DNA of 23,375 nt. It comes from an uncultured Eubacterium sp. GTDB taxonomy: Bacteria > Bacillota > Clostridia > Lachnospirales > Lachnospiraceae. The translations under genes were made by a program, and so were the position numbers. This document shows positions 23,374 to 23,375 of this stretch, piece by piece (the stretch's first letter is position 1; each line of letters begins with the position of its first letter). The stretch spans positions 1-23,375 of the forward strand of contig CAKREL010000029.1 in the NCBI GenBank assembly GCA_934317205.1, in the 5' to 3' direction. The notes beneath the pieces are model-generated. The model had not been told where the DNA came from. It was given only the letters and a program-made list of their open reading frames with translations, and ran no database searches.

Positions 23374-23375
23374 AT

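Overview
This is a low-GC Gram-positive (Firmicutes) chromosome segment, most likely from a gut Lachnospiraceae species (Ruminococcus torques/gnavus, Blautia or Dorea type). That assignment is inferred from gene content: a mucin-directed GH101 enzyme with clostridial cell-wall-binding repeats, an iron-sulfur SdaAA/SdaAB serine dehydratase, strong AGGAGG ribosome-binding sites and consensus sigma-A promoters. No 16S gene is present. Nearly all genes lie on the minus strand; the exceptions are in the mobile region at the right end.

Layout, left to right. (1) 1-1875: pstC (cut by the window edge) and pstS. PstS is circularly permuted relative to the usual PstS order. (2) 2108-8401: a 1,940-residue secreted, wall-bound endo-alpha-N-acetylgalactosaminidase (GH101) with its terminator and a long leader. 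(3) 8503-9422: a decayed C-terminal fragment of another wall-binding protein, two copies of a modular palindromic repeat, and between them a promoter-to-terminator unit of about 270 nt with no real ORF but three AGGAGG sites. (4) 9332-13835: one apparent operon, transcribed HPt protein -> GGDEF-REC-HD-GYP protein -> sdaAB -> sdaAA -> gamma-class carbonic anhydrase-like protein. (5) 13924-14044: third copy of the palindromic repeat. (6) 14254-20968: a second cluster, transcribed DUF454 membrane protein -> YgbA-type Cys-rich protein -> two CydDC-like ABC half-exporters, then a double DtxR-like regulator and a winged-helix protein. It has a consensus promoter and operator-like palindromes. (7) 21095-23373: a small accessory region holding an Abi_2 (AbiD/AbiF) HEPN-type abortive-infection gene, a compact promoter-RNA-terminator unit just after it, a dprA fragment, an integrase fragment and a tRNA-Lys gene with a 16-bp att-like duplication of its 3' end.

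The strongest candidate for an under-described system is the pair of Abi_2 protein (21317-22300) and adjacent small RNA (about 22377-22437). The RNA unit has TTGACA-N17-TATAAT, one internal hairpin and an intrinsic terminator. The arrangement suggests a protein toxin with an RNA antitoxin, carried in a tRNA-associated island. Other items worth attention are the permuted PstS, the palindromic repeat that has become the C-terminus of a protein, the ORF-less transcript with serial ribosome-binding sites, and the double DtxR regulator.

All calls come from reading the sequence. No database search or folding program was run, and family names are recognised from motifs.
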